Notes under the pieces: model-generated | The model's input: the letters and a program-made list of their open reading frames with translations, nothing else | The model's database searches: none | Told to the model about the DNA's origin: nothing | Origin: Brenneria rubrifaciens | GTDB lineage: Bacteria; Pseudomonadota; Gammaproteobacteria; Enterobacterales; Enterobacteriaceae | NCBI RefSeq assembly: GCF_005484945.1 | Contig: NZ_CP034035.1 | Coordinates: 2,914,001-2,978,000, forward strand | DNA length: 64,000 nt | Reading direction: 5' to 3' | Shown: in pieces, positions 46,899-58,413 of the stretch | How positions within the stretch are numbered: the stretch's first letter is position 1 | Layout of the letters: each line of letters begins with the position of its first letter | Made by a program: the position numbers and the translations under genes

Positions 46899-47519
46899 TC
46901 AGAGTTTGATAATAGCTCGGCCACGCAGCAGATCTAATAATTGCCCCGTCAAATTTGTTACTAATTGTTCACCATCCAGATGAATATCCGGCGCTTCCGG
47001 CGCCTCATAAACCGCATCGATACCAGTGAAATTACGTAGTTCACCCGCACGGGCTTTCTTGTACAATCCTTTGGGATCGCGTGTTTCACAAATCGCCAAA
47101 GGCGTATCGACAAACACTTCGATAAATTTCCCTTCATCCAGCAGATCATGCACCATTTTACGCTCGGCGCGATGGGGCGAGATGAAAGCGCTCAGCACCA
47201 CCAGCCCGGCGTCAACCATCAGTTTGGCCACTTCGCCGACTCGCCGGATATTTTCCCGCCGGTCGTCATCGCTGAATCCCAAATCACGGCACAGACCGTG
47301 CCGCACATTATCGCCATCCAGCAAGTAGGTGCTCACCCCATGCTGATGCAACGCCTGCTCCAACGCGCCCGCCAGTGTGGATTTACCGGAACCGGAAAGC
47401 CCGGTAAACCAGAGCACCACACCCTGATGACCATGCAGTCGCTCGCGTGCCTTGCATGACACGGCGTGCGAATGCCAAACCACATTTTCGCCGGCAGATG
47501 ATGAATGGCCTGAAGACAC
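46899..47519 (-). CDS. cysC: Adenylylsulfate kinase, GTG start
   Basis: Phosphorylates APS to PAPS. The product is 206 residues (E. coli 201). It shows Walker [10 protein letters not shown], the [15 protein letters not shown] block and FISPHRAER. The start is GTG at 47519, one base after the cysN stop, with AGGAAAATAAC upstream placing the ribosome correctly. It is the last gene of cysGDNC. Confidence 0.95.
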   Translation of the reverse strand: MSSGHSSSAGENVVWHSHAVSCKARERLHGHQGVVLWFTGLSGSGKSTLAGALEQALHQHGVSTYLLDGDNVRHGLCRDLGFSDDDRRENIRRVGEVAKLMVDAGLVVLSAFISPHRAERKMVHDLLDEGKFIEVFVDTPLAICETRDPKGLYKKARAGELRNFTGIDAVYEAPEAPDIHLDGEQLVTNLTGQLLDLLRGRAIIKL

Positions 47520-47520
47520 G

Positions 47521-48963
47521 TTATTTTCCTCCCAGCAGGTCGCGTGCGCCCCAGTGCGGGAAATAGCGTCGAATCAATGCATTGAGTTCCAGTTCAAATG
47601 CGCTGTACGCGCCGGGTTCCTGATAGACCTGTTCGATAGGCTCCCTTACCAGACCGACCCCGACGGTGACATTGCTCAGACGATCGATAAAGATCATGCC
47701 GCCAGTGACATGATTTTGCTGATAATTATCCAGTGCCAGCGGTTCATCGAAGGCCAGTTCAACCAGCCCGATCCCATTAAGCGGCAAACTTTCCGTCACG
47801 CGCTGCGTCAACGAGTTGATCTCCACCTGATACTGGATGTTCTCTACCCGACCACGCGTTTTCTTGCCGCCAATCTTGATATCGTAGCTTTGTCCCGGCA
47901 CCAGCGGCTGTTCCGCCATCCACACCACATCCACCAGCGCATTCTGCACGGCTTTCAGGGGTTCGCCGCTGTCGACCAGCAGGTCGCCGCGGCTAATATC
48001 AATTTCATCCGCCAGAACCAGCGTAATGGCCTCCCCCGCCTGCGCGTCTTGGCGATCTCCATCAAAGGTTACGATTCGGCTAACCGTTGATCCCACGCCT
48101 GACGGCAGCACTTTAACGCGCTGCCCCACACTGACGACACCCGATGCCAGCGTTCCCGCATAGCCGCGGAAATCCAGATTAGGCCGATTCACGTACTGAA
48201 CCGGGAAACGCATAGGCAATTTCAGACTACGCTGCGCCACATTCACGGTTTCCAGCACATCAAGCAGCGTCGGCCCGGTGTACCAGCTCATCGTGGTGCT
48301 CGGCATGGCGACATTATCCCCATCCAGCGCGGAAATCGGCACAAAGGTAATATTCAGATCGGCTGGCAACTGCTGGGCGAAATCCAGATAGTCCTGTTTA
48401 AACTGTTCAAATACCGCTTGTTGATAATCCACCAGATCCATTTTATTAACCGCCACCACCAGATCGCGAATGCCCAGCAACGTGGCGATAAAGCTGTGGC
48501 GGCGAGTCTGATCCAGCACGCCTTTACGCGCGTCTATCAGCAGAATAGCCAGTTCACAGGTGGATGCACCGGTGGCCATATTGCGGGTGTACTGTTCATG
48601 CCCCGGCGTATCGGCAATAATGAATTTGCGCTTTTCCGTTGAGAAGTAACGGTATGCCACATCAATGGTGATGCCCTGCTCACGCTCTGCCTGAAGCCCA
48701 TCCACCAGCAAAGCCAGATCCAGCTTCTCGCCCTGCGTCCCCAGACGCTTGCTGTCACTGTGCAACGTAGTGAGCTGATCTTCGTAAATCTGGCGAGTAT
48801 CGTGCAGCAAACGGCCAATCAGCGTACTTTTACCGTCATCGACGCTGCCGCAGGTCAGGAAACGCAGCAGCGTTTTATCCTGCTGGGCATGCAAATAGGC
48901 TTCAACGCCCCCTTGCTCGGCGATCTGTTTCGCAATCGCGCTTTCTTGTACAACATGACTCAT
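47521..48963 (-). CDS. cysN: Sulfate adenylyltransferase GTPase subunit
   Basis: GTPase subunit that couples GTP hydrolysis to APS formation by CysD. The product is 480 residues (E. coli 475). The elongation-factor-like G domain has GSVDDGKST (P-loop), [12 protein letters not shown] (G3) and NKMDLVD (G4), followed by two beta-barrel domains. It lies 11 bases after cysD. No fused CysC domain is present; the kinase is a separate gene. Confidence 0.96.
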   Translation of the reverse strand: MSHVVQESAIAKQIAEQGGVEAYLHAQQDKTLLRFLTCGSVDDGKSTLIGRLLHDTRQIYEDQLTTLHSDSKRLGTQGEKLDLALLVDGLQAEREQGITIDVAYRYFSTEKRKFIIADTPGHEQYTRNMATGASTCELAILLIDARKGVLDQTRRHSFIATLLGIRDLVVAVNKMDLVDYQQAVFEQFKQDYLDFAQQLPADLNITFVPISALDGDNVAMPSTTMSWYTGPTLLDVLETVNVAQRSLKLPMRFPVQYVNRPNLDFRGYAGTLASGVVSVGQRVKVLPSGVGSTVSRIVTFDGDRQDAQAGEAITLVLADEIDISRGDLLVDSGEPLKAVQNALVDVVWMAEQPLVPGQSYDIKIGGKKTRGRVENIQYQVEINSLTQRVTESLPLNGIGLVELAFDEPLALDNYQQNHVTGGMIFIDRLSNVTVGVGLVREPIEQVYQEPGAYSAFELELNALIRRYFPHWGARDLLGGK

Positions 48964-48974
48964 TCGGCGGCTCC

Positions 48975-49883
48975 TCAGAAATACCCTTGACGCTTTTTCA
49001 GTTCCATTGAACCCGCCTGATCGCGGTCGATCACCCGTCCCTGACGCTCACTGGTGGTAGAAATCAGCATCTCTTCAATGATTTCCGGCAGCGTTTGCGC
49101 ATTTGACTCCACCGCGCCCGTTAACGGCCAACAGCCCAGCGTACGGAAACGAACCATTCGCTGCTCAATCACTTCGCCCGGTTGCAGATCGATACGATCG
49201 TCATCCACCATCAGCAACATGCCGTCACGCGCCACCACAGGGCGCGGAGCCGCCAGATAAAGCGGCACAATATCGATATTTTCCAGGTAGATATATTGCC
49301 AGATATCCAGTTCGGTCCAGTTGGACAACGGGAAAACGCGGATGCTTTCCCCTTTGTTAATCTGGCCGTTGTAGTTATGCCACAGTTCGGGACGTTGGCT
49401 TTTCGGGTCCCAGCGATGAAAACGATCGCGAAAGGAATAAATGCGCTCTTTGGCGCGAGACTTCTCTTCATCACGGCGAGCGCCGCCGAACGCGGCGTCA
49501 AAACCATATTTGTCCAGCGCTTGCTTTAATCCCTCGGTTTTCATGATATCGGTATGTTTGGCGCTACCGTGGATAAACGGGTTAATGCCCAGCGCTTCTC
49601 CCTGAGGATTACGGTGAACCAGCAGTTCGCAACCGTAGGCTTTGGCCGTCCGATCACGGAACTCGTACATTTCACGGAATTTCCAGCCGGTATCCACATG
49701 CAACAGCGGAAACGGCAGCGATCCCGGATAAAACGCCTTACGCGCCAGGTGCAGCATGACCGAGGAATCTTTACCGATGGAATACATCATTACCGGGTTG
49801 CCGAACTCCGCCGCCACCTCGCGGATGATGTGAATGCTCTCGGCTTCGAGCTGCCGTAAATGAGTGAGTCGTTTCTCGTCCAT
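48975..49883 (-). CDS. cysD: Sulfate adenylyltransferase catalytic subunit
   Basis: Forms APS from sulfate and ATP. The product is 302 residues, the same as E. coli. The PP-loop is [13 protein letters not shown], and [24 protein letters not shown] and [15 protein letters not shown] follow the PAPS-reductase-like ATP pyrophosphatase fold. It is in an operon with cysG upstream (9-base gap) and cysN downstream. Confidence 0.96.
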   Translation of the reverse strand: MDEKRLTHLRQLEAESIHIIREVAAEFGNPVMMYSIGKDSSVMLHLARKAFYPGSLPFPLLHVDTGWKFREMYEFRDRTAKAYGCELLVHRNPQGEALGINPFIHGSAKHTDIMKTEGLKQALDKYGFDAAFGGARRDEEKSRAKERIYSFRDRFHRWDPKSQRPELWHNYNGQINKGESIRVFPLSNWTELDIWQYIYLENIDIVPLYLAAPRPVVARDGMLLMVDDDRIDLQPGEVIEQRMVRFRTLGCWPLTGAVESNAQTLPEIIEEMLISTTSERQGRVIDRDQAGSMELKKRQGYF

Positions 49884-49892
49884 ACCTATTCC

Positions 49893-51335
49893 TTAAGCCA
49901 TATTTACTACCGCCGGACGGCCGTCTTGCGGTGCCGCCAGCGTCTGCTGACCAAACCAGGCGATTTGATGATGCAAGTTCACCACGTCACCAATCACCAG
50001 CAGAGCCGGTGTCGGTGCCTGCTGAGCCAATTGTTCCAACTGCCGCAGCGTGCCGATCAGCACCTGCTGATCGTGCCGGGTGCCACGCCCAATCACGGCG
50101 ACAGGCGTTTGTGCCGGGCGGCCGTGCTCGATTAGCTGCTGACTGATTTCCGCGGCTTTCACCGTTCCCATATAAATCGCCAGCGTCTGCCGCCCACGCG
50201 CCAGCGTCGACCAATCCAGCGCATCGCCATCAGGCCGGCAATGACCGGTAATAAATACCACGCTCTGGGAATAGTCCCGGTGTGTCAACGGAATACCGGC
50301 ATAGGCGGTGACCCCTGCCGCTGCGGTCACGCCAGGCACAACCTGGAAGGCAATGCCCGCCTGCGCGACCTCTTGCAACTCTTCTCCGCCACGCCCGAAA
50401 ATAAACGGATCGCCGCCTTTCAGCCGCACCACCCGCTTACCCTGCCGCGCCAGCGTCACCAACAGTTGGTTGATTTCTTCCTGGGGAAGAGAATGGGCGT
50501 TCGCCCGTTTCCCCACGCAAATACGTTCGGCGTCACGGCGCACCAGTTCCAGTACCTCGTCGCTGACCAGATAGTCATACAGTACGACATCCGCCTGCTG
50601 GATAACCTGCAAGCCACGCAGCGTAAGCAGTCCGGCATCACCCGGACCGGCGCCCACCAGCACCACCTCGCCATGCGCGGAAGCGGGCTGTTGCTGCTCA
50701 TCCTGCTGTTGATCCAGTTGCCGTTGCAGTTCCTCTTCGGCCTGCGAGAGCTGCCCTGCGGATACCAGCGTGGCAAAACGCCCCACAAACAGCCGTTCCC
50801 AGAAACGACGCCGCGCGCTCATAGAATGGAGTCGAGATTTAATACGGTCGCGCCAACTGCCCGCGATCTCCGCCATGGTTCCCAGACTGGTGGGCAACAA
50901 CGACTCCAGCTTTTCACGCAACAGACGCGCCAGCACCGGGGCTCGTCCGCCGGACGAAATCGCCACCAGCAACGGAGAGCGATCGACGATAGAGGGAAAA
51001 ATAAAGGAGCACTTGGGCTGATCGTCCACCACGTTGACCAGCATATGACGCTGATTGGCTGCGTCAAATACCGCGGCATTCAGCGCGGAGTCATCCGTTG
51101 CGGCAATAACCAGAAACACGCCGGACAACAATTGCGGCGTAAAACTCCGGGCCAGCCACTGAATCCGGCCGGACGCGTGCTGTTCGGCCAGATCGTCCGC
51201 CAGCGCCTGTGCGACAACCTTCACCTCGGCGCCCGCGCGTTGCAATAGTCCAATTTTACGGGAGGCGACTTCACCGCCGCCGACCACCAACACCGGACGT
51301 CCCCGAAGATCGGCGAATAAAGGTAGATAGTTCAC
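49893..51335 (-). CDS. cysG: Siroheme synthase CysG
   Basis: Trifunctional enzyme making siroheme for sulfite reductase. The product is 480 residues (E. coli 457). The N-terminal dehydrogenase/ferrochelatase part has [13 protein letters not shown] and [21 protein letters not shown] Gln-rich linker near residue 215 ([10 protein letters not shown]) is longer than in E. coli. The C-terminal uroporphyrinogen methyltransferase has [30 protein letters not shown] and [16 protein letters not shown]. In E. coli cysG is with nir genes; here it heads cysDNC, tying siroheme supply to sulfate assimilation. Confidence 0.95.
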   Translation of the reverse strand: MNYLPLFADLRGRPVLVVGGGEVASRKIGLLQRAGAEVKVVAQALADDLAEQHASGRIQWLARSFTPQLLSGVFLVIAATDDSALNAAVFDAANQRHMLVNVVDDQPKCSFIFPSIVDRSPLLVAISSGGRAPVLARLLREKLESLLPTSLGTMAEIAGSWRDRIKSRLHSMSARRRFWERLFVGRFATLVSAGQLSQAEEELQRQLDQQQDEQQQPASAHGEVVLVGAGPGDAGLLTLRGLQVIQQADVVLYDYLVSDEVLELVRRDAERICVGKRANAHSLPQEEINQLLVTLARQGKRVVRLKGGDPFIFGRGGEELQEVAQAGIAFQVVPGVTAAAGVTAYAGIPLTHRDYSQSVVFITGHCRPDGDALDWSTLARGRQTLAIYMGTVKAAEISQQLIEHGRPAQTPVAVIGRGTRHDQQVLIGTLRQLEQLAQQAPTPALLVIGDVVNLHHQIAWFGQQTLAAPQDGRPAVVNMA

Positions 51336-51486
51336 AATCGCCTTAACTAAGCAAAAAAATGGATAATGCGACTATAAGTTGCAGACATCGCACTTATGAA
51401 ATGCCGAATTGGAATGACAAGTTCCGTAATGGAATAACACCTGAAGAAACCGGACGAGGCCCGGCCTCTCACCTCGGCATACCCGG

Positions 51487-52221
51487 TCACTCTTCGTGCA
51501 AACCACACTCCCGTTTGAGGCCGAAAAAGCGCGTTTCCTCCTCGCTCATGCCCGGCTCCCATTTGCGGGTGGTATGTATATCCCCCACGGACAAATAGCC
51601 CTGCTCCCACAGCGGATGATAGCTCAAACCGTTTTGTCGCAGGTATTGATAAACCTGACGGTTGTCCCAGTCGATAATCGGCAGCAATTTGAACACGCCG
51701 TGCTGTACCGCCAGCACCGGCAGATGCTCACGGCTGGCGGATTGCTCCCGGCGCAGTCCCGCAAACCAGGTCTGCGCCTTGAGTTCGCTCAGCGCGCGGT
51801 TCATCGGCTCAACCTTATTTATCTGATTGTAGCGCTCAATCCCCTCAACGCCCTGTTCCCACAGTTTACCGTAACGCGCTTCCTGCCAGGCGGGGGACTG
51901 CGCGGCGCGATACACTTGCAGATTCAGCTTTAACCGATCTGTCAACACGTCAATAAACTGATAGGTCTCCGGGAAAAGATAGCCGGTATCCGTGAGGATG
52001 ACCGGGATACCGGGCCGCTGCCGCGTCACCAGATGCAGCGATACCGCCGCCTGAATCCCAAAACTGGAGGAAAGTACATATTCCCCCGGCAGGTGTTCCA
52101 GCGCCCAACCGACCCTTTCCTGCGCGGATAGCGCCTCAAGCCGCTTGTTCACGGCGGCCAGCGCCGCGGCCTGCTCCGCTTTCGGCAAGGCATTAAGCGC
52201 TTCAAGATTAAATTCAGACAT
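51487..52221 (-). CDS. cysH: Phosphoadenosine phosphosulfate reductase
   Basis: Reduces PAPS to sulfite using thioredoxin or glutaredoxin. The product is 244 residues, the same as E. coli. The single catalytic cysteine is in the C-terminal [24 protein letters not shown] is the PAPS-binding P-loop region. The absence of the four-cysteine motif of APS reductases marks it as PAPS-specific. It is the last gene of cysJIH; 151 noncoding bases separate it from cysG. Confidence 0.96.
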   Translation of the reverse strand: MSEFNLEALNALPKAEQAAALAAVNKRLEALSAQERVGWALEHLPGEYVLSSSFGIQAAVSLHLVTRQRPGIPVILTDTGYLFPETYQFIDVLTDRLKLNLQVYRAAQSPAWQEARYGKLWEQGVEGIERYNQINKVEPMNRALSELKAQTWFAGLRREQSASREHLPVLAVQHGVFKLLPIIDWDNRQVYQYLRQNGLSYHPLWEQGYLSVGDIHTTRKWEPGMSEEETRFFGLKRECGLHEE

Positions 52222-52233
52222 CAGGCTCTCCTG

Positions 52234-53985
52234 TCAGTCATAGAAATCGCGGGCCGGGTCCAGCACCGGTTTGATAATGTTGGCGCGGAGGGTGAAATCA
52301 CCAAACCCTTCATTATCCAGACGCTCTTGCGCCCAAAGACCAATCAGCCGATCGATTTCGCCGAGGATCTCGGTTTCAGTGATATTTTCGCGATACATGC
52401 GCGGGATACGCGTTCCTTCACGGTTGCCGCCCAAATGCAGGTTGTAGCGTCCCATCGCTTTCCCCACCAGACCGATTTCCGCCAGCATCGCACGGCCACA
52501 GCCGTTCGGACATCCCGTTACGCGCAGTATGATGTGCTCATCGCCCACGCCGTGCCGCTGCATGATATCCTCAACCCGGGTCACGAACTCCGGCAGGAAA
52601 CGCTCCGCTTCCGCCATCGCCAGCGGACAGGTCGGAAAGGATACGCAGGCCATGGAGTTTTTGCGCTGCTCGGTGACGCCATCATCTATCAAGCCGTGTT
52701 CGCGCGCCAGCGCTTCAATCTTCGCTTTGCTCCGCGCGGGAACGCCGGCGACGATCAGGTTCTGGTTCGCCGTCAGACGGAAATCGCCCTTATGAATTTT
52801 GGCGATTTCCGCCAGACCTGTTTTCAGCGGACGCCCAGGATAATCCAGAATACGGCCATTCTCGATAAACAGCGTCAGGTGCCATTTGCCATCAATGCCT
52901 TTGACCCAACCGATACGGTCGCCCCGCCCGGTGAATTGATAGGGACGAACCGCACCGAATTTCACGCCGGCTCGCTTTTCCACTTCCTCCTTGAACGTCT
53001 CAACGCCTACGCGCTCCAGCGTGTATTTGGTTTTGGCATTTTTACGATTGGTACGGTTGCCCCAGTCGCGCTGGGTGGTCACCACCGCTTCGGCAACCGC
53101 CAGCGTATGCTCAATGGAAATATAGCCCAGTTCGCTGGCCGTGCGGGGATAAGTGGCTTTGTCACCGTGAGCGATCGATAATCCGCCGCCTACCAGCACG
53201 TTGAAACCGACCAGCCGGCCATTGTCGGCTATCGCCACAAAATTGAGATCGTTGGCGTGCAGATCCACATCGTTCTGCGGCGGGATCACCACGGTGGTTT
53301 TAAATTTACGCGGCAGATAGGTGGCGCCCAGAATCGGCTCTTCATCCGTGGTGGCCACCTTCTCCTGATCCAGCCAAATTTCGGCGTAGGCACGAGTGCG
53401 AGGCAGCAGATGCTCAGAAATCTTTTTCGCCCACGCATACGCCTGCTGGTGCAGTTCGGACTCCACCGGGTTCGAGGTGCACAGGACGTTGCGGTTAACG
53501 TCGTTGGCGGTAGCCAGCGAATCCAACCCCAGACTATTGAGCAGTTGGTGTGCGGGTTTCACGTTCGGCTTCAGGATACCGTGAAACTGGAACGTCTGGC
53601 GGTTGGTCAGGCGAATGCTGCCGTACAACGTACTTTCGGCGGCAAACTTATCAATGCCCAGCCACTGCTGCGGCGTGATCACCCCGCCGGGCAAACGGCA
53701 ACGCAGCATCATCGCATGCCGGGGTTCCAGTTTCTGCTCGACGCGTTCGGCACGGATATCGCGGTCATCCTGCTGATACATGCCGTGGAAACGGATCAGT
53801 AAAAAATTGTCGCCATTGAAACCGCCCGTCAGTCCGTCCTTCAGATCTTCGGCAATGGTGCCGCGCAGAAAGTTACTTTCCCGTTTCAGACGTTCGGCAT
53901 CAGCGAGTTTGCCTTCCACCACTAACGGGCCAGGATGTTTTTCATCTACCGACTGTTCTTCATTTGAGGATAGCTTTTTGCTCAT
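52234..53985 (-). CDS. cysI: Sulfite reductase hemoprotein subunit
   Basis: Six-electron reduction of sulfite to sulfide at a siroheme-[4Fe-4S] centre. The product is 583 residues (E. coli 570). Cluster cysteines lie in [12 protein letters not shown] and [11 protein letters not shown]. Sulfite-binding arginines and lysines lie in the [12 protein letters not shown] and TGRGDRIGW regions. Its ATG shares one base with the cysJ stop (TAATG). It works with CysJ as an alpha8-beta4 complex. Confidence 0.96.
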   Translation of the reverse strand: MSKKLSSNEEQSVDEKHPGPLVVEGKLADAERLKRESNFLRGTIAEDLKDGLTGGFNGDNFLLIRFHGMYQQDDRDIRAERVEQKLEPRHAMMLRCRLPGGVITPQQWLGIDKFAAESTLYGSIRLTNRQTFQFHGILKPNVKPAHQLLNSLGLDSLATANDVNRNVLCTSNPVESELHQQAYAWAKKISEHLLPRTRAYAEIWLDQEKVATTDEEPILGATYLPRKFKTTVVIPPQNDVDLHANDLNFVAIADNGRLVGFNVLVGGGLSIAHGDKATYPRTASELGYISIEHTLAVAEAVVTTQRDWGNRTNRKNAKTKYTLERVGVETFKEEVEKRAGVKFGAVRPYQFTGRGDRIGWVKGIDGKWHLTLFIENGRILDYPGRPLKTGLAEIAKIHKGDFRLTANQNLIVAGVPARSKAKIEALAREHGLIDDGVTEQRKNSMACVSFPTCPLAMAEAERFLPEFVTRVEDIMQRHGVGDEHIILRVTGCPNGCGRAMLAEIGLVGKAMGRYNLHLGGNREGTRIPRMYRENITETEILGEIDRLIGLWAQERLDNEGFGDFTLRANIIKPVLDPARDFYD

Positions 53986-55823
53986 TAATACACATCTCGC
54001 TGATAACGGCGCTCAAGGCGCAGGTCACTTAAAAATTCGTCGGCTTGCTCGATATCCATGCCACCGTGCTCAACCGCCACCTCCAGTAACGCCTGTTCGA
54101 CATCTTTCGCCATGCGGTTGGCATCGCCACAGACATACAGGTGCGCGCCTTCCTGAAGCCAGCGCCAGACTTCCGCGCCCTTTTCCCGCAATTTATCCTG
54201 CACATACACTTTCTGCGCCCAATCGCGCGACCACGCCAGGTCGATGTTGGTCAGCAACCCTTCTTTCACGTAACGCTGCCACTCAACCTGATACAGAAAA
54301 TCTTCGGTAAAGTGCGGATTGCCAAAAAACAGCCAGTTTTTGCCTTCCGCGCCTTCGGCTTCACGCTGCTGCATAAAGGCGCGGAACGGCGCAATCCCCG
54401 TGCCGGGGCCAATCATGATGATCGGCGCATCCGGGTCGGCAGGCAGACGGAAATTATCGTTATGTTCGATAAACACCCGAATTTCATCATCTTCATTCAG
54501 GCGGTCGGCCAGATAACTGGAAGCGCCGCCCGCTCTGGCGCGGCCATTAATGTCATAGCGCACAACGCCCACTGTAATATGGACTTCATTTTCCACTTCC
54601 GCCTGTGCAGACGCGATGGAGTACAAACGCGGGGTCAGCGGACGCAACAGGCCCGTTAACTGCTCAGCGGTGAGTTCCACCGGCGCCTGACGCACCATGT
54701 CCGCCAGCGGCGTGCGCTGGGCAAACTGCTGCAACGCGGGTTTATCGCTCACCAGCGCCAGCAGCGTTTCGTCACGGGACAGCGCGGCATATTTTTCAAC
54801 CATCGGCGCGGTATTCTGTGTCAGTTCAAAGTGGCTTTTCAACGCTTGAGACAGCGGCAGCGTATTACCGTCAACGTCCACCGGCTCATCGCCTTTCAAC
54901 CAGAGCAGTTCGAGAATTTCCCCCACCAGCGCCGGATCGTTATCAAACCATACGCCGAGTGCATCGCCCGGCTGATAACGCAAGCCAGAATCGCCCAGAT
55001 CAATTTCGATATGGCGCACGTCTTTTTCTGAATTACGCCCGGTAATTTTTTGATTCACCGAAAACGTGGCATGCAAAGGCGAGGTTTTGCTGTATGGACT
55101 GCTGGTGATTTCATCCAGCGCGCCGCGGGTGCTGGCCTGTACCCTCGTCTCGTTCTGTGCCGGCAGACGCGCCTGCAACAGATCTACCAGTTGGCGCCGC
55201 CACTGCTCCGCAGGCGCCTGATAATCCACATCGGCATCAACGCGATCCAGCAACCGTTCCGCGCCCAGTTCGGCAAGGCGACGATCAAAATCGTTGCCCG
55301 CTTTGCTGAAAAATTCGTATGACGTATCGCCCAGACCAAAAACGGCGAATGCGGTTTCTTTCAACGACGGCGCTTTTTTGGAGAACAAAAATTTATACAA
55401 CGCAACGGCCTCTTCCGGCGGTTCCCCTTCTCCCTGCGTTGACGTCACGATCAGCAGCAATTTCTCCTGACCGATTTGCTTGAATTTATAGTCGCCGGCA
55501 TTAACCAGATTGACCGTCAGTTTCGCGGCCAGCAGATCGTCACGCAGTTGCTCGGCAACCCGACGGGCATTACCGGTTTGAGACGCGGAAATCAGGGTGA
55601 TATTTGGGACAGACGCCGCGATCGCCGTCGCTGCCCCCGGATTGGCGGCGTCTGCCGCAACGCCTGGATGCGTTTGCGCTCCCGGCTGTTGCAGAAGCCC
55701 CCAAAAATAGCCGGAAAGCCAGGCAAGCTGCGCAGGTGAAAAATCACCGGTTGCCGCCTGCAAACGCGATAATTGCTCCGCACTCAACGGAAGCGACGGA
55801 GTGGGAGAAACCGGAGTTTTCAT
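53985..55823 (-). CDS. cysJ: Sulfite reductase flavoprotein subunit
   Basis: NADPH-to-CysI electron carrier with FMN and FAD. The product is 612 residues from the ATG at 55823 (E. coli 599). It has an N-terminal flavodoxin domain ([26 protein letters not shown]), a linker, a FAD domain ([12 protein letters not shown]) and an NADPH domain ([18 protein letters not shown]), ending [14 protein letters not shown] ([10 protein letters not shown]). A GTG at 55832 is an alternative start. It heads cysJIH and is divergent from queD; CysB control is expected from the family, but no site is claimed. Confidence 0.95.
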   Translation of the reverse strand: MKTPVSPTPSLPLSAEQLSRLQAATGDFSPAQLAWLSGYFWGLLQQPGAQTHPGVAADAANPGAATAIAASVPNITLISASQTGNARRVAEQLRDDLLAAKLTVNLVNAGDYKFKQIGQEKLLLIVTSTQGEGEPPEEAVALYKFLFSKKAPSLKETAFAVFGLGDTSYEFFSKAGNDFDRRLAELGAERLLDRVDADVDYQAPAEQWRRQLVDLLQARLPAQNETRVQASTRGALDEITSSPYSKTSPLHATFSVNQKITGRNSEKDVRHIEIDLGDSGLRYQPGDALGVWFDNDPALVGEILELLWLKGDEPVDVDGNTLPLSQALKSHFELTQNTAPMVEKYAALSRDETLLALVSDKPALQQFAQRTPLADMVRQAPVELTAEQLTGLLRPLTPRLYSIASAQAEVENEVHITVGVVRYDINGRARAGGASSYLADRLNEDDEIRVFIEHNDNFRLPADPDAPIIMIGPGTGIAPFRAFMQQREAEGAEGKNWLFFGNPHFTEDFLYQVEWQRYVKEGLLTNIDLAWSRDWAQKVYVQDKLREKGAEVWRWLQEGAHLYVCGDANRMAKDVEQALLEVAVEHGGMDIEQADEFLSDLRLERRYQRDVY

Positions 55824-56157
55824 TATGAACACTATTTCCTTGTCTCTATAGCCGGAACTAATACAAAAAGGTGAAATAAAAAGCTGCGTGGAGCATAAGG
55901 TTAACCATCAGCATCTTAACAATTAAAGAAATGATGGACATATCAAATAACCAAAATGACTAAATGGTTTTTCTGATAAACCTTATTGCTTAAAGTGTTA
56001 TAGATCACATTTATTGCGCCAGCCATCGCGTTACAAGCGGTATTGCGTGTTTTAAGCCCTCTCCCCCGCCCATCACGGAACGTGCTTCACGCCGCGCTTT
56101 CCGGTAGTATGCAAGAGATTTTTATAGGTTATTTTTAGGAAATCGGGAACATCCGAC
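55824..56157. other. Divergent control region between cysJ and queD
   Basis: There is no gene in these 334 bases. It is AT-rich near cysJ, as expected for a CysB-activated promoter. A weak CRP-like sequence (AGTGT, six bases, TCACA) lies near 55994-56009. A C-rich stretch (56057-56072) precedes queD. No riboswitch could be supported. Confidence 0.5.
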
Positions 56158-56520
56158 ATGGTCACTACGCTATTTAAAGATTTTCAGTTTGAAGCCGCCC
56201 ACCGTCTGCCCCATGTCCCGCCGGGACATAAATGCGGGCGGCTGCATGGGCATTCCTTTATGGTTCGGCTGGAAATCACCGGCGAGGTCGATCCGCACAC
56301 CGGCTGGGTGATGGATTTCGCTGAACTGAAAGCCGCGTTTAAACCGACGTGGGAAAGACTGGATCATCATTATCTGAATGATATTCCCGGACTGGAAAAC
56401 CCGACCAGCGAAGTGCTGGCCCACTGGGTCTGGCAGCAGTTGAAACCGTTATTGCCGGCATTGAGCGCCGTGACGGTAAAAGAAACCTGTACCGCAGGCT
56501 GTGTTTATCGCCCGGCGTGA
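56158..56520 (+). CDS. queD: 6-carboxytetrahydropterin synthase
   Basis: Second step of queuosine precursor (preQ0) synthesis. The product is 120 residues, as in E. coli. Zinc histidines are in FEAAHRLP and RLHGHSF, the catalytic cysteine is in [10 protein letters not shown], and MDFAELK and [12 protein letters not shown] complete the family pattern. It is convergent with queE, 24 bases away; both act in the same pathway, and gluQ in this window acts on its product in tRNA. Confidence 0.96.
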   Translation: MVTTLFKDFQFEAAHRLPHVPPGHKCGRLHGHSFMVRLEITGEVDPHTGWVMDFAELKAAFKPTWERLDHHYLNDIPGLENPTSEVLAHWVWQQLKPLLPALSAVTVKETCTAGCVYRPA

Positions 56521-56544
56521 AACGATCGCTTCACGCCCCTGCCG

Positions 56545-57216
56545 TCAGGCAATATTCAAATATTTATGCGTCTGCATGGAAAGCCGCCAGTTACGGGCAA
56601 TGCAGGTCGCTATACACAGTTTGGTTGCTTCGTCTTTCTGGCTGATCGGCTGTAGCGCCACAACACGTGGCTTGTCGTCATTCAGACGCGCCAGCAGCGT
56701 ATCCAGCGCCTCAATATCCCGCGCTCTGCCGACGGGATGCTTGATTTCATCGGCCCGTTGCAACGCCTGATCGCGCACCTGCATACCGCCACGCATGTTC
56801 ACTTTGGGCGAAACCGTGACCCAGGTATTGAGAGAACAGCGCACCTCATGCGTTCCGCTGGTTTCAATCTGACAGTTGAACCCATACTTTTCCAGCAGCA
56901 GCGTCAGCGGCGCCAGATCGTGAATACAAGGCTCACCGCCGGTAATCACGATATGGCGGGCGGTATAACCTTCGCGCGACATCAGCGCCAGAATATCCTC
57001 GGCGGTGGCGGCGCCCCAGGCGTCGCTTTCCTGTGTTTTGACGACGATCTCATTCAGAGAGGTTTCCCGATCGGCCAGTTTGTCCCAGGTATGTTTGGTA
57101 TCACACCAGCTACAGCCTACCGGACAGCCCTGCAACCGCACGAACACCGCCGGAACACCGGTAAAATAGCCTTCGCCTTGTAACGTCTGGAACACTTCAT
57201 TAATCGGGTACTGCAT
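56545..57216 (-). CDS. queE: 7-carboxy-7-deazaguanine synthase
   Basis: Radical SAM enzyme that contracts the ring of carboxytetrahydropterin. The product is 223 residues, the same as E. coli. Cluster cysteines are spaced CxxxCxxC in [16 protein letters not shown], the short E. coli-type arrangement. [11 protein letters not shown] and [13 protein letters not shown] at the C-terminus are conserved. It is convergent with queD. Confidence 0.96.
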   Translation of the reverse strand: MQYPINEVFQTLQGEGYFTGVPAVFVRLQGCPVGCSWCDTKHTWDKLADRETSLNEIVVKTQESDAWGAATAEDILALMSREGYTARHIVITGGEPCIHDLAPLTLLLEKYGFNCQIETSGTHEVRCSLNTWVTVSPKVNMRGGMQVRDQALQRADEIKHPVGRARDIEALDTLLARLNDDKPRVVALQPISQKDEATKLCIATCIARNWRLSMQTHKYLNIA

Positions 57217-57394
57217 GTTTTTTCACTATCACCTTTGCTCAAAAAGGCATTATCGCAGATCGCAGGTCGACACGCCAAACCGGACTTGTCCGCGGCATTC
57301 AATTTGAGTAATGGCGCAAGGCAGTCAATAATCAATCTGCTAATTTCGCTTCCCCCGCCCCGTCAACCATGCATCATCAACAAGGGATAAACAC

Positions 57395-58363
57395 ATGACG
57401 CTATTGAAGCCGTTAACATTACTACTACTGGCGTTCGCCTGCTCACCGGCCTTTACGCAGGCACAAACGGTGGCTCAGGTAAAAACTCAACCGGGTTATT
57501 ACCGGCTGATGCTGGGTCAGTTTGAAATCACCGCATTATCCGATGGCACCAACACGCTGCCAATGGACAAACTGCTGACCCGCATCTCACCGGAAAAAAT
57601 AAACCAACTACTGGCGGAAAAATCGCTGACTTCGCCAGTGGAAACCTCAATTAATGCCTATCTGATCAATACCGGCAAAAACCTGATCCTGGTCGACACC
57701 GGCAACGGTAAACAAGCCAATCCTTCCGTCGGGCATTTATTGAATAACCTGCAAGCAGCGGGCTATAGACCGGAACAGGTGGATACGCTGTTGCTGACCC
57801 ATCTGCACGGCGACCACATTGGCGGCCTGCTTAACGAAGGTAAACTGGCTTATCCAAACGCCACGGTGTACGTCAATGAGCGGGAAACCGATTACTGGCT
57901 CAGCGAAGAAAATCTGAAGCAGGCCAAAGCGGATCGTAAACCCGCTTTTCAGCGGGCGCAGGCGATCTTCCGGCCGATTATCGCGGCCAACAAGCTGAAA
58001 ACCTTTTCCGGCGACGAAACCCTTCATCCCGGTATTGTTGCGCAACCCGCCCTCGGTCACACACCAGGACACACCGCGTATCGGGCGGAAAGCGACGGCA
58101 AGAAGATGCTGTTATGGGGCGATACCGTCCACGCAGAAGCGGTGCAGATGGCGCTTCCCGCCACCACCATCAGTTTTGACTACGATATGGATGCCGCCGC
58201 CAAGACGCGCGCCAAACTGCTCGCTGACGCGGCGAACCAGGGATTCTGGGTGGCCAGTTCACACATTTCCTTCCCCGGCATCGGCCATATCAAAGCCGCA
58301 CCAGGCAATGACGGCTATCGCTGGGTCATGGCTAATTACAGTCTGACCGGGTTAGCAAACTAA
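57395..58363 (+). CDS. Periplasmic metallo-beta-lactamase-fold hydrolase
   Basis: Exported hydrolase of unknown substrate, 322 residues. Residues 1-23 form a Sec signal peptide with cleavage likely after the TQA region. The zinc motif HLHGDH is at residues 136-141, with further ligands in GHTPGH and the bridging aspartate in WGDTVH. The layout fits the methyl parathion hydrolase-like branch of the superfamily, which includes lactonases and organophosphate hydrolases; I cannot choose a substrate. It is a single gene, divergent from queE and convergent with the GH105 gene. A role next to pectin genes is only positional. Confidence 0.8.
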   Translation: MTLLKPLTLLLLAFACSPAFTQAQTVAQVKTQPGYYRLMLGQFEITALSDGTNTLPMDKLLTRISPEKINQLLAEKSLTSPVETSINAYLINTGKNLILVDTGNGKQANPSVGHLLNNLQAAGYRPEQVDTLLLTHLHGDHIGGLLNEGKLAYPNATVYVNERETDYWLSEENLKQAKADRKPAFQRAQAIFRPIIAANKLKTFSGDETLHPGIVAQPALGHTPGHTAYRAESDGKKMLLWGDTVHAEAVQMALPATTISFDYDMDAAAKTRAKLLADAANQGFWVASSHISFPGIGHIKAAPGNDGYRWVMANYSLTGLAN

Positions 58364-58376
58364 CCGCAGGCGACAA

Positions 58377-58406
58377 CGCAGGACATCCCCATCAGGATGT
58401 CCTGCG
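58377..58406. terminator. Bidirectional terminator after the metallo-hydrolase gene
   Basis: A perfect 12-bp stem CGCAGGACATCC / GGATGTCCTGCG with a six-base loop lies between convergent genes, 13 bases after the hydrolase stop and 8 bases past the rhiN stop. There is no long T-run on either side. Confidence 0.7.
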
Positions 58407-58413
58407 CAACGAT

